A DNA stretch of 64,000 nt from Selenomonas sp963528755 (GTDB lineage: Bacteria; Bacillota; Negativicutes; Selenomonadales; Selenomonadaceae), in NCBI RefSeq assembly GCF_963528755.1, contig NZ_CAURXA010000004.1, positions 201,855 through 265,854 on the forward strand, in the 5' to 3' direction. The notes below the pieces were generated by a model. The model made no database searches and was not told where the DNA came from. It saw only the letters and a list, made by a program, of their open reading frames with translations. Of the stretch, positions 26,975-35,314 are shown in pieces (position 1 is the stretch's first letter; the number at the start of each line of letters is the position of its first letter). The translations under genes were made by a program, and so were the position numbers.

Positions 26975-27447
26975 TCAACCTGCGACATACAGGCATCTAC
27001 GTCAGGGACTTGGCGCGCATGGCGTCGTTTTACCGCGAGGTCTTCCATATGCACGCGATATGCGAAAACGTTGAGCAGGGGGACGCGCTGCTTGCCGACC
27101 TCTTTGGGGCGGCGGGTGCGAGGGTTCGGATCACGAAGCTCATCACGGAGCAGGGAAAGGCGAGCGGCGTCGGCGATATGCTGGAGCTTCTGGAAGTCAT
27201 CGCTCCCGAAGGACGAGAAGAGAAGACGAACTTGCCGATCGAGGCGGGGTTGCACATCGCCTTCGGCGTGCGTGATATGGAAGCGACTCGCAGGGCGATT
27301 GCCGCGCATGGCGGCGCATGTGCGACGCGCGTGCACGATATGGGAAACGGCAACCTTTGTTGCTTCTGCCGCGATCTCGAGGGGAATTGGCTGGAGCTGA
27401 TCGCGCGGCGCGATGCGCAGGAAGAAGGCTTGAGTTCCAGCAGATGA
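26971..27447 (+). CDS. VOC (glyoxalase/bleomycin resistance) superfamily protein
   Basis: 158 residues with the paired beta-alpha-beta-beta-beta units of the vicinal oxygen chelate fold. His in LRHTGIYVRDLARMASFY, Glu in LELLEVIAP, His in GLHIAFGVRD and Glu in EGNWLELIAR sit at the usual metal-ligand positions. VOC enzymes include epimerases, isomerases and lyases. The role here is probably in the same pathway, since the start overlaps the ThDP enzyme stop by four bases (ATGA). No resistance function is implied. Confidence 0.85.
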   Translation: MINLRHTGIYVRDLARMASFYREVFHMHAICENVEQGDALLADLFGAAGARVRITKLITEQGKASGVGDMLELLEVIAPEGREEKTNLPIEAGLHIAFGVRDMEATRRAIAAHGGACATRVHDMGNGNLCCFCRDLEGNWLELIARRDAQEEGLSSSR

Positions 27448-27490
27448 GCGGGATTCGTCTGCAGCGGGACATGGGAAAGGAGAGGGCGGC

Positions 27491-28564
27491 ATGAAGATCA
27501 AGTCGGCGTTCAAGGAATACAGCGTGGATTTTTGCAGGGATTTGTCCCTGCTGCGGGATTTGGCGGCGGCGAAGGATACGTTTTTTGTGCTCGACCGTAC
27601 GGTTTACGAGATTTATAAAGACCGCCTGCCGGATTTGCCGAAGGAGCGATTCTTCCTGCTTGAAGCTATTGAAGAGAAGAAGGATATGGCGGCAATGCTC
27701 GCAATCTGTGAGCGCATGACGGAGATGAGCGCCAAGCGCAATTCGCATCTCGTGTCCTTGGGCGGCGGCATCACGCAGGACGTCACGGGCTTTGTCGCCA
27801 CGGCGCTCTATCGCGGCATTCGCTGGACGTTCTTTCCAACGACGCTCCTCGCCGCCTGCGACAGCTGCATCGGCGGCAAGTCGTCACTGAATTACAAGGG
27901 CTTCAAGAACCTTCTCGGCTCTTTCTATCCGCCCGACGAGATCTTCATCTATCCCGAGTTTTTCCGGAGTCTCAGCCCGCGGGACTACTGCAGTGGATTA
28001 GGTGAAGTCGTGAAGTTCAACGTCATCGCGGGCGCGGCGGGCATCGACGGCATGGAGCGCGATATGGAGGCGATTCTGGCGCACGATTACGAGAAGCTGC
28101 TGCAGTATGTGAGGACGTCGCTCGACTTCAAGCGCGGCTTCATCGAGGAGGACGAGTTTGACCGCGGCAAGAGGGTTCTGCTCAATTACGCGCACACCTT
28201 CGGACACGCCTTCGAGAGCGTCAGCTCCTATGAGATTCCGCATGGATCTGCCGTTGCGCTCGGCATGATTACGGCGAATGCGGTATCGGTCAAGCGCGGT
28301 TTCATCGAAGAAGCGTATGCGGCGCGCATCGCGGCGCTCTGCATGAAGATCCTCGCGCACATCCCTTGGCGGGAGGAGTGGTTCGCGCCTGCGGGCATCA
28401 TCGCCGCCATTCACAAGGATAAGAAACAGACGAGCGAGAGAATCACGGCAGTGCTTTTGAACAAAGCGCATGAGCTCAGCGTCTATCGCGATGTTGAGGA
28501 AGAAGAAATCCGGCAGGCGCTTGCGTGTCTGCTGCAATATTGGAGGAATCATCGTGGAAAATGA
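27491..28564 (+). CDS. Dehydroquinate synthase-like sugar phosphate cyclase
   Basis: 357 residues. NAD-binding and catalytic signatures of the AroB superfamily are present: SLGGGITQDVTGFVA, FFPTTLLAACDSCIGGKSSL, LGEVVKFNVI and the metal-binding HTFGHAFE and PHGSAVALGM. The gene sits in a sugar-modification operon and not beside other shikimate genes. A specialised cyclase (a sedoheptulose-7-phosphate or related cyclase) is as likely as housekeeping AroB. GGAGAGGGCGGC precedes the ATG. The stop lies inside the next gene. Confidence 0.85.
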   Translation: MKIKSAFKEYSVDFCRDLSLLRDLAAAKDTFFVLDRTVYEIYKDRLPDLPKERFFLLEAIEEKKDMAAMLAICERMTEMSAKRNSHLVSLGGGITQDVTGFVATALYRGIRWTFFPTTLLAACDSCIGGKSSLNYKGFKNLLGSFYPPDEIFIYPEFFRSLSPRDYCSGLGEVVKFNVIAGAAGIDGMERDMEAILAHDYEKLLQYVRTSLDFKRGFIEEDEFDRGKRVLLNYAHTFGHAFESVSSYEIPHGSAVALGMITANAVSVKRGFIEEAYAARIAALCMKILAHIPWREEWFAPAGIIAAIHKDKKQTSERITAVLLNKAHELSVYRDVEEEEIRQALACLLQYWRNHRGK

Positions 28565-29639
28565 AGTTGTGCCTTTTTCCGAGGCGTATCAGAAGAATCG
28601 CCTGACACTGCGCGAGGTCGTGCCGCTCGCGGTACCTCTGTGCGTGTGCATCGAGCCGACGAACATCTGCAACTTCAAGTGCCTGATGTGCTGGCAGAGC
28701 ACACAGGAATACACGAAGCACGGCGGTCCTTTCGGCAATATGACAGACGAGCTTTTTGACAAGCTCTTGGAGGATATGAAGGGCTTCTGCCGCCATCAGG
28801 GCAAGAAGATCAAACTCATCAAGCTTTACTCGACAGGCGAGCCGCTTCTTCACAAGGGCGTCTGCCGTATGGTGAAGAAGATCAAGGAAGCCGATGTCTG
28901 TCACGAGATGGAGATCACGACGAATGCGTCTCTTCTGACGAAGGAAGTGGCGGAGGAACTCGTCGATCTTGGACTCGACTACCTGCGCGCTTCCATCTAC
29001 TCCGTGCGCACGGATGGGCAGGCGCGCATCACGCAGTCGCGCGTCACGCCGCACGAGATTCGCGAGAACATCGCCTACTTGAAGAAGTACCGCGACGAGA
29101 AGGGAGCGAAGAAGCCCTTCATCTGTGCGAAGATCATGGACACGCACGGCGAGGAAAACGACGAGTTTTATCGCATGTACGAGGATGTGTCCGACGAGCA
29201 GCTGATTGACACACCGTGGATTTTGCCGAAGCTTGAGGAAAATGCCCTCGACCGACTCTACGGCAGCGAGGAAAAGGGCGAGGAAGCGCAGGCGGCGTAC
29301 TTGGAGCAGGCGCTTTACAAGGAGCGCAAGGTCTGCCGCTACCCGTTCACGCACATGACGGTGCGCAGCAACGGTGACGTCGTCGTCTGCTGTACGGACT
29401 GGTCGCGCGACACCCTGGTCGGCAGCATCTGCGATAATACGCTGGAAGAGATCTGGAACTCGAAGAAGCTCTACGATTTTCGCTGTATGCAGCTGAAGAC
29501 GAAGGGGGCGCACCATGCGCTCTGCGCGACGTGCGAAATTCCGCTGAAGGATACGAGCGAGGACAATCTCGACGATTTCCCTGTGGAGAAGCTCCATTAT
29601 TGGGGGGAAGGCGATGGAAAGAAGAACGTTTCTAAATAG
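28554..29639 (+). CDS. Radical SAM/SPASM domain protein
   Basis: 361 residues. The [4Fe-4S]-SAM motif is C-x3-C-x2-C in CNFKCLMC, with YSTGEPLLH as the GEP motif and ITTNASLL downstream. The C-terminal SPASM domain has CRYPFTHMTVRSNGDVVVCC and HHALCATCEIP, binding an auxiliary cluster. Proteins of this sort with sugar genes oxidise or epimerise carbohydrate or peptide substrates. The start is GTG at 28554, 8 bases after GGAGG and overlapping the cyclase gene by 11 bases. No ATG fits. Loss of either cluster would abolish activity, and all expected cysteines are present. Confidence 0.85.
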   Translation: MENEVVPFSEAYQKNRLTLREVVPLAVPLCVCIEPTNICNFKCLMCWQSTQEYTKHGGPFGNMTDELFDKLLEDMKGFCRHQGKKIKLIKLYSTGEPLLHKGVCRMVKKIKEADVCHEMEITTNASLLTKEVAEELVDLGLDYLRASIYSVRTDGQARITQSRVTPHEIRENIAYLKKYRDEKGAKKPFICAKIMDTHGEENDEFYRMYEDVSDEQLIDTPWILPKLEENALDRLYGSEEKGEEAQAAYLEQALYKERKVCRYPFTHMTVRSNGDVVVCCTDWSRDTLVGSICDNTLEEIWNSKKLYDFRCMQLKTKGAHHALCATCEIPLKDTSEDNLDDFPVEKLHYWGEGDGKKNVSK

Positions 29640-30726
29640 CCCGGTGCTCAAAGAGGACATGCAGGACATCTACGCGCGTGGACTGGATTGGCAAAAGCTC
29701 AGGGGCAAGACCGTGCTGCTCACGGGCGCGACGGGAATGCTCGCGTCTTACGTCGCGTTCTTCCTCGTCTATCTGAACGAGGAACACGCGATGGGGATGC
29801 GGCTGCTCTTCCATGTGCGAAGCGAGGAAAAAGCGCGTGCACGTTTCGGTGAGTACGCGGATGCGCCATATATCTCGTTCGTGCAGCATGATCTTAGAGA
29901 GCCGTGGCAGATCGAAGGGGCGGTCGACTTCATCATCCACGCTGCAAGCCTCGCGAATCCTGCGTACTACAAGACGATGCCCGTCGAGGTCGCCGAGCCG
30001 AACGTGCTCGGCACATACCATCTGCTGCGCTTGGCAAGGGAGAAGGGGACGCAGTCCTTTCTCTTCTTCAGCAGCGGCGACGTCTACGGCAAGATGCAAG
30101 AGGGCGCGGGTGAGATTCACGAGGCGGACGTCGGTGCGGCAGATCCGCTCGATCTTTTGAGCTGCTACGGCGGCAGCAAGCGCATGGGCGAGACGTGGTG
30201 CCGGCTCTTCTCCGTCGAGTATGGCGTGAACGCGAAGATCGCACGCATCGCGCACACATACGCGCCGACGATGGATATTGAGAGCGATCCGCGCGTCTTC
30301 TCCTCCTTCATGAAGTGCGTTGCGGCGGGCACGGACATCGTCATGCACAGCGACGGCAGCGCATGCCGTCCCTTCTGCTACATCGCCGATGCTGTTTCGG
30401 CGTTCTTTCTCATCCTCTTCGAGGGCGCGGCGGGCGAGGCGTACAACGTGTCGAACGACAGGGCGTTCTTGAGCATCCGCGAGTTTGCGGAAATCCTCGT
30501 GAAATTGCGTCCCGAACTGGGATTGAAGGTCATCGCGAAGGAACGGCCGAAGGGCGCGGCGTATCTGGAAAACAATTTCAACAAGGCGAACCGCCCCAGT
30601 GCCGACAAACTTCGCGAACTCGGCTGGCAATGCCGCTTCGACGCGGCGGCGGGATTCGCACGCGTCTGGCGATATCTGCGCGATGTGCAAACATCTTGCC
30701 AAGCGAGCGGAAAAAGGGTAGAATAA
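29614..30726 (+). CDS. NAD-dependent epimerase/dehydratase (extended SDR)
   Basis: 370 residues. The cofactor loop is LLTGATGMLASYVAFFL, followed by HAASLANPAYY, SSGDVYG and the catalytic YGGSKRMGE (YxxxK). It resembles UDP-glucuronate decarboxylase and dTDP-glucose dehydratase relatives, which act on nucleotide-activated sugars. It is the last gene of the overlapping cassette, starting 26 bases inside the radical SAM gene after GGGGGGAAGG. A promoter for the SCIFF gene lies within its last codons. Confidence 0.86.
   Translation: MERRTFLNSPVLKEDMQDIYARGLDWQKLRGKTVLLTGATGMLASYVAFFLVYLNEEHAMGMRLLFHVRSEEKARARFGEYADAPYISFVQHDLREPWQIEGAVDFIIHAASLANPAYYKTMPVEVAEPNVLGTYHLLRLAREKGTQSFLFFSSGDVYGKMQEGAGEIHEADVGAADPLDLLSCYGGSKRMGETWCRLFSVEYGVNAKIARIAHTYAPTMDIESDPRVFSSFMKCVAAGTDIVMHSDGSACRPFCYIADAVSAFFLILFEGAAGEAYNVSNDRAFLSIREFAEILVKLRPELGLKVIAKERPKGAAYLENNFNKANRPSADKLRELGWQCRFDAAAGFARVWRYLRDVQTSCQASGKRVE
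30696..30724 (+). promoter_or_regulatory. Promoter for the SCIFF pair
   Basis: TTGCCA at 30696-30701, a 17-base spacer and TAGAAT at 30719-30724, inside the end of the epimerase gene and about 30 bases before the SCIFF start. Confidence 0.65.
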
Positions 30727-30755
30727 GGGAAAGACGGCAAGAAGGGGGTCATACG

Positions 30756-30905
30756 ATGAAACACATCAAGACGGTCAACAAGCCGACGATGCAGAAGACG
30801 CTGAAGACGGGCGGCTGCGGTGAATGCCAGGCGTCGTGCCAGTCGGCATGCAAGACGTCCTGCACGGTGGGCAATCAGGTCTGTGAGAGCAGGAAGCAAG
30901 CGTGA
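30756..30905 (+). CDS. SCIFF ranthipeptide precursor (six cysteines in forty-five)
   Basis: 49 residues: MKHIKTVNKPTMQKTLKTGG leads into a Cys-rich core with cysteines at 21, 24, 28, 32, 36 and 43. Length, leader and cysteine count match the SCIFF family, whose members receive thioether crosslinks from Cys to neighbouring residues by a radical SAM enzyme. AAGAAGGGGG lies just before the ATG. The maturase follows after a strong hairpin. The biological role of SCIFF peptides is not established. The gene sits in a longer open frame that overlaps the epimerase, which is spurious. Confidence 0.93.
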   Translation: MKHIKTVNKPTMQKTLKTGGCGECQASCQSACKTSCTVGNQVCESRKQA

Positions 30906-30949
30906 AAAAAAGACCTCTTCCGTAAGGAAGAGGTCTTTTCTTCACGCTT
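30898..30949 (+). terminator. Long hairpin/attenuator between SCIFF precursor and maturase
   Basis: The core stem AAAAGACCTCTTCC / GGAAGAGGTCTTTT has a four-base loop. The outer arms AAGCGTGAA / TTCACGCTT extend it and include the SCIFF stop codon. A partial terminator would yield more precursor than maturase message. Confidence 0.8.
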
Positions 30950-30970
30950 CGCCATATATCTGGAGGAATT

Positions 30971-32374
30971 ATGAAAGAAAGAATACATAAGTTCAAACAG
31001 GCGGACAGCTTTATCCTGCTTGATGTCAACAGCGGCGCCGTCCATGTCGTCGATGAGATGATCTACGACATCATGGACGTCTTCGACGGTGCGAACGATC
31101 GGGCGGTCGTCGATGCGCTCGGCGCGAAGTACCCGAGGGCGGAACTTTCCGAAGCACTTGAAGAGCTGCACGAACTGATGGCGCTCGGCGAGCTTTTCGC
31201 ACCCGATATCGACGTGCCGCCGACGTTTTCCCAGAAGGGACTCGTGAAGTCGCTGTGCCTGATGGTCGCGCAGGACTGCAACCTGCGCTGCAAATATTGC
31301 TTCGGCGACGGCGGCAACTACGGCATGGAGCGTGCCGTCATGACGCCCGAGGTCGGATGTCGCGCCGTCGATTTTCTCATCGAAGGTTCAGGACCGCGCA
31401 AGCATTGCGAGATTGACTTCTTCGGCGGCGAGCCGCTCCTCAACATGAAGACGATCAAGAAGGTGACGGAGCATATAAGAAAGCGCGAGAAGGAGACGGG
31501 TAAGATCTTCAAGCTCACGCTGACGACGAACGGCATGCTCTTGAACGATGCGAACATCGCGTGGCTCAACGAGAACGATTTCTCGCTCGTGCTGTCGCTC
31601 GACGGGCGCAGGGAGACGAACGACGCCATGCGTCCCGACGTCGGCGGACACGGCACTTATGACCGTATCGTGGAAAACTTCCGAAGGTGTCTTGCGAGCC
31701 GCGCAGGCGGCGACTGGGACTATCGCGGCGTCTATACCTATCTTCGCGGCACCTACACGAAGCGCAATCTCGACTTCACCGAGGACGTGCTCTCGATGCA
31801 CGATGCGGGATTCAATATCCTCTCGGTCGAGCCTGTCGTCTTGAAAGACAGCCCGCTCGCTCTCATGGAAGAAGATTTGCCGCGCATCCGCGAGGAGTAC
31901 GACCGCCTCGCCGCCGCTTACATGGAGCGGCATCGCGCGGGCAGGGGATTCTTCTTCTTCCACTTCAACATGGACTTATCGAACGGCCCTTGCGTCGCCA
32001 AGCGCCTCTCGGGCTGCGGTGCGGGTCACGAATACTTCGCCGTCGCAGAAAACGGCGACCTCTACCCGTGCCATCAATTCGTCGGCAGGAAACGCTACAA
32101 GCTCGGCAGCATCTACGACGGAGTGACGGACGAGACATTGCCGCCGTACTTTCGCGAGTCGCACGTACTCAACAAGGAAAAATGCGCCGACTGCTGGGCA
32201 CGCTTCTTCTGCAGCGGCGGCTGTCACGCCAACGCCGACCTATTCCACGGCGATATAAGAAAGCCTTATGAAGTCGGCTGTGAGATTCAGAAAAAGCGCC
32301 TTGAATGTGCACTCTACGTGCAGGCGCTGCTGGCACTGGAGAAGGAAGAACAGGTGCAGGCGGCTGTTCTGTAG
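30971..32374 (+). CDS. SCIFF radical SAM maturase
   Basis: 467 residues. An N-terminal ~90-residue region resembles a peptide-recognition domain (RiPP recognition element). The radical SAM core follows with CNLRCKYCFGDGG (CxxxCxxC), FFGGEPLL and TTNGMLL. The C-terminal SPASM domain has CGAGHEYFAVAENGDLYPCH and CADCWARFFCSGGCHAN. The protein is predicted to install thioether bonds in the SCIFF peptide encoded just upstream. TGGAGGAATT precedes the ATG. Confidence 0.93.
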   Translation: MKERIHKFKQADSFILLDVNSGAVHVVDEMIYDIMDVFDGANDRAVVDALGAKYPRAELSEALEELHELMALGELFAPDIDVPPTFSQKGLVKSLCLMVAQDCNLRCKYCFGDGGNYGMERAVMTPEVGCRAVDFLIEGSGPRKHCEIDFFGGEPLLNMKTIKKVTEHIRKREKETGKIFKLTLTTNGMLLNDANIAWLNENDFSLVLSLDGRRETNDAMRPDVGGHGTYDRIVENFRRCLASRAGGDWDYRGVYTYLRGTYTKRNLDFTEDVLSMHDAGFNILSVEPVVLKDSPLALMEEDLPRIREEYDRLAAAYMERHRAGRGFFFFHFNMDLSNGPCVAKRLSGCGAGHEYFAVAENGDLYPCHQFVGRKRYKLGSIYDGVTDETLPPYFRESHVLNKEKCADCWARFFCSGGCHANADLFHGDIRKPYEVGCEIQKKRLECALYVQALLALEKEEQVQAAVL

Positions 32375-32466
32375 GATGATTTCACTGACAGATGGAGGGG
32401 AATCTGCCTGCACAAGCGTCCGCGCTGCACGTGTTTGTGTCGCTCGTACATGAAAACGGAGGTGAG

Positions 32467-34302
32467 ATGACTTTGAATCGAATTGTCGTTGTGTCCATGG
32501 TGCGTAATGAAGAGGACATCATTGAGAGCTTTGTGCGCTGGCATTGTGCGATTGCAGACGCTATGCTGGTGCTCGATCACAGGAGTACGGATCGTACAAA
32601 GGAAATCTTGTGCGCACTGCGAGATGAGGGCCTGCCTCTTATCCTTGCAGAGGCGGAGGATATGGCGTACAGGCAGTGGGAATATACGACGGAGCTTGTG
32701 GTTCGTGCGTTCCGTGAGTTTTCCGCGGATGTCGTATGCCCGCTGGATGCGGATGAGTTTTTACTGGCTGATACCGAGGATGTCTTCCAGAGTCGCCGCA
32801 TTCTGCAAAATTTGGAGCTTGGAGTTTATTATCACTTGGCATGGATTGATCATTTCCTTACGCGCCCCGAGGAAGATCAGGACATGTTCCTTCTCGCACG
32901 CGAGCATGTGCGAGAACGGAGTCCCAGAATGGACAGCAAGGTTTTGTTGACTCGCAGAGACGGGGATATTCCTCTTTGGCTGGAAGGAAGGATGTCCGTT
33001 GCGCAGGGAAATCATTTCGTGGCGATTCGTGAAAACGGCAGGTCAGTATCTTGTCCGATGCGCGAAGCAGCAGGACTATACCTTGCACATTTCCCAGAAC
33101 GCAGCATAGAGCAGATCCTATCCAAGAACATTGTTGGCTGGCTCACGAATGTAGCAAAGTTTTCCGGTGGAACTGTTATGGCAATCCATTGGCGTCTTAT
33201 TTTTCAAGCATACCTCACGCATGAACGGTTCGAAATGTCAGCGGCAAGCGAGCCCTTACCGAGTCGGCAGGACGCTTTTCGAGGACGTTTCCCGCTTCGC
33301 TTCACACGGAAGGAAGTTCCCGAGCATAAGCTGCTGCGCAACATCATGCTGACGGCGGAAGGCATTGCGGAGGCCCATGCGCAGAAGGAAGCCGTTCTCC
33401 GTATGGTGGAAAGAGATGGTCGAAAGTGTGTAGAACCGCCCGTGGTCAGTGTGCTTATTCCTTTTTATGGCGACATACAGGCGCTTCGCCTTTCCCTTCG
33501 CGATCTTGCTTTGCAAAAATATCCTTTTTATGAATGCATCCTCCTGTGCTTTTCTCCCGTGGAAAAGGAGCGCCTCCGCATTCTTGCCGAAGAGGAGGAG
33601 ATATCGCATCCTCTTATTCTGACAGGGGCTGAGGTTCAGCATTTGCCGCAGCATGTCCGCGGCACATATGTGCAGTATTTCCTGCCGGACGTTTCCCACA
33701 ATAGCGCCTGCTTGCAGCAGATGGTGACCTCGCTTGCACTGAACGATGATATTTCTTTTGTGATGGCGGATGCTGAAGTATCGGAGGGAGATGCTCCTGG
33801 GCCGCCCGTTTATTTGGACTTTGCCACGTACGGACTTCCGTTCTATTCTTTTGAAAGTGATGACCTGCGAAAGAAAATTCTCAAACAGGGGAAATTTCCT
33901 AAAGGCGGCATGTCCGAAGCGCTCTTTCGACGTGAGACGATGGAATCTTGCAATTATCTTCTAAGAGAACTGCAAGATATGAGTCTGCAAAGGCTTTCTC
34001 TATGGCTCTCAATCTTTGAGAAAACAAGCCGCGTCGGCTTCTTTAAGAAAGCGCTCGTTCAGGTTCGGCGAAGGCTCAGTTCAGAGGAAAAACTCCTTTG
34101 CCACATGGAATGGCTATTGTTGCTTGAGCAGGAGATTCAAACGAGAAAACGGGGGATTTCTTCAGAAGAACTGAAAGTTGCCGTTACGCTTGCCATAGAT
34201 GGCAACCGCGATGGAATCCTCGCCGTCCGGTCTGGCGTAAGTTCTGGACTTTATGAAGAGTGCAGCAGACTTCGGTCAGAACTGGCGCAGCAGGTATGCT
34301 GA
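32467..34302 (+). CDS. Two-domain glycosyltransferase (GT2 type)
   Basis: 611 residues. The first domain (about 5-250) is of the Glyco_tranf_2_4 type: VVVSMVRNEEDIIESFVRWH, LDHRSTDRTKEIL and CPLDADEFLL, the latter being the DxD-like site. The second part starts PVVSVLIPFYGDIQALRLSL and is a shorter GT2-like domain. No membrane span. GGAGGTGAG precedes the ATG; a TTG two codons later is an alternative. A long upstream extension of the frame has no start signals. It is probably the last enzyme of the glycan island, and a terminator follows. Confidence 0.82.
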   Translation: MTLNRIVVVSMVRNEEDIIESFVRWHCAIADAMLVLDHRSTDRTKEILCALRDEGLPLILAEAEDMAYRQWEYTTELVVRAFREFSADVVCPLDADEFLLADTEDVFQSRRILQNLELGVYYHLAWIDHFLTRPEEDQDMFLLAREHVRERSPRMDSKVLLTRRDGDIPLWLEGRMSVAQGNHFVAIRENGRSVSCPMREAAGLYLAHFPERSIEQILSKNIVGWLTNVAKFSGGTVMAIHWRLIFQAYLTHERFEMSAASEPLPSRQDAFRGRFPLRFTRKEVPEHKLLRNIMLTAEGIAEAHAQKEAVLRMVERDGRKCVEPPVVSVLIPFYGDIQALRLSLRDLALQKYPFYECILLCFSPVEKERLRILAEEEEISHPLILTGAEVQHLPQHVRGTYVQYFLPDVSHNSACLQQMVTSLALNDDISFVMADAEVSEGDAPGPPVYLDFATYGLPFYSFESDDLRKKILKQGKFPKGGMSEALFRRETMESCNYLLRELQDMSLQRLSLWLSIFEKTSRVGFFKKALVQVRRRLSSEEKLLCHMEWLLLLEQEIQTRKRGISSEELKVAVTLAIDGNRDGILAVRSGVSSGLYEECSRLRSELAQQVC

Positions 34303-34368
34303 TTGAGGCACTTTCGATGCTTGGAGAAAGAGAGCGGACGATGCTTTGGATATGCATTTTGTTGCAAT

Positions 34369-34408
34369 GGGTGCATGAAGTTGACAGACTTCATGCACCC
34401 GTTTTTTT
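34369..34408 (+). terminator. Strong Rho-independent terminator
   Basis: Perfect 12-bp stem GGGTGCATGAAG / CTTCATGCACCC, then G and seven T. It closes the glycan island. Confidence 0.92.
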
Positions 34409-34440
34409 GCAGCATAAAGACAATGCGTTTATTTTCTATA

Positions 34441-34469
34441 TTGACAGAAGAAAACGACAGCTTTATAAT
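34441..34469 (+). promoter_or_regulatory. Fully consensus promoter of the four-carbon sugar-acid operon
   Basis: TTGACA at 34441-34446, a 17-base spacer and TATAAT at 34464-34469. Such a perfect promoter implies control by a repressor. Confidence 0.92.
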
Positions 34470-34470
34470 A

Positions 34471-34490
34471 AGATAACAAAAGATAACAAA
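34471..34490 (+). promoter_or_regulatory. Candidate DeoR operator: tandem 10-bp direct repeats
   Basis: AGATAACAAA occurs twice in tandem directly after the -10 box and over the expected transcription start. DeoR-family repressors often bind short direct repeats at such a position. Confidence 0.6.
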
Positions 34491-34522
34491 ATATAAACTA
34501 AATTAACATCAAGGGGGCGCAT

Positions 34523-35287
34523 ATGATTTCGATCGACAGGAAGAAATTTATTCTTGACTACCTGCAGCAGAATGAAACGGTCACGAGCAGCGTCCTGGTG
34601 CAGGCGCTCAATGTCACGGCCATGACGATTAGCCGTGATCTCAAACAGTTGGAAGAGAAGGGGCTGCTCGTGCGCACGCACGGCGGAGCCATGCTGCCAA
34701 ACTACATCGTGGAAGAGACTTCGTATGCGAAGAAGAAGGTGCGCGATATCGAAGTTAAGCGGCGCATCGCGGAGGCGGCGCTGCGGCAGATCCGTGCGGG
34801 TATGACGGTCTTCTTCGATGCAGGCACGACGACGTTCGAGATTGCTGACCGTTTGAAGAAATCAGCGCCCGCTAATATCACGGTTGTGACGAACGATTTG
34901 CACATAGGTGCGCATCTGTATTCTCAAACAGAGATTCGCACCATCCTCTTGGGCGGTGTCGTCTTGCCGGAGACAGGGGCTGTTGCGGGTGCTATGGCGA
35001 CGGAGCAGCTTGTGCGTTACGGCATTGATCTCGCCTTTGTCGGCACGTCTGCCGTCACGGAGGACTTCTTTCTTGTCGTACCGACGGAGAGCAAGTGCGT
35101 GTTCAAGCGGAAACTCCTTGAGATAAGCGAGGTTTCGATACTTGTCGCTGATCGATCGAAGTTCCGCAAGAAAAAGCTCTATAAGGCGGCTCATATGAGC
35201 GAACTGGATCGCGTCATCACGGATTATCCGTTTACGAAGACAGAGGTGAAGAAGGCGATGCCGCGTGGAGAAATCATCGCGATTTGA
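34523..35287 (+). CDS. DeoR/GlpR family transcriptional repressor
   Basis: 254 residues. The N-terminal DeoR helix-turn-helix has LNVTAMTISRDLKQLEEKGLLVRTHGGA. The C-terminal sugar-phosphate sensor domain has FFDAGTTTFEIADRL, VTNDLHI, LGGVVLPETGAVAG and ADRSKF, typical of an isomerase-like effector pocket. It probably represses the operon it heads and is released by a phosphorylated four-carbon acid (inference from context). AAGGGGGCGC precedes the ATG. Confidence 0.92.
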   Translation: MISIDRKKFILDYLQQNETVTSSVLVQALNVTAMTISRDLKQLEEKGLLVRTHGGAMLPNYIVEETSYAKKKVRDIEVKRRIAEAALRQIRAGMTVFFDAGTTTFEIADRLKKSAPANITVVTNDLHIGAHLYSQTEIRTILLGGVVLPETGAVAGAMATEQLVRYGIDLAFVGTSAVTEDFFLVVPTESKCVFKRKLLEISEVSILVADRSKFRKKKLYKAAHMSELDRVITDYPFTKTEVKKAMPRGEIIAI

Positions 35288-35314
35288 TCGGCTTGCCGGG
35301 AAGGAGAAGATACG

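Noticed and set aside
27491..28564. Housekeeping aroB assignment for the cyclase
   Set aside because: All superfamily motifs fit, but the neighbours are sugar-modification genes. The more general name was kept.
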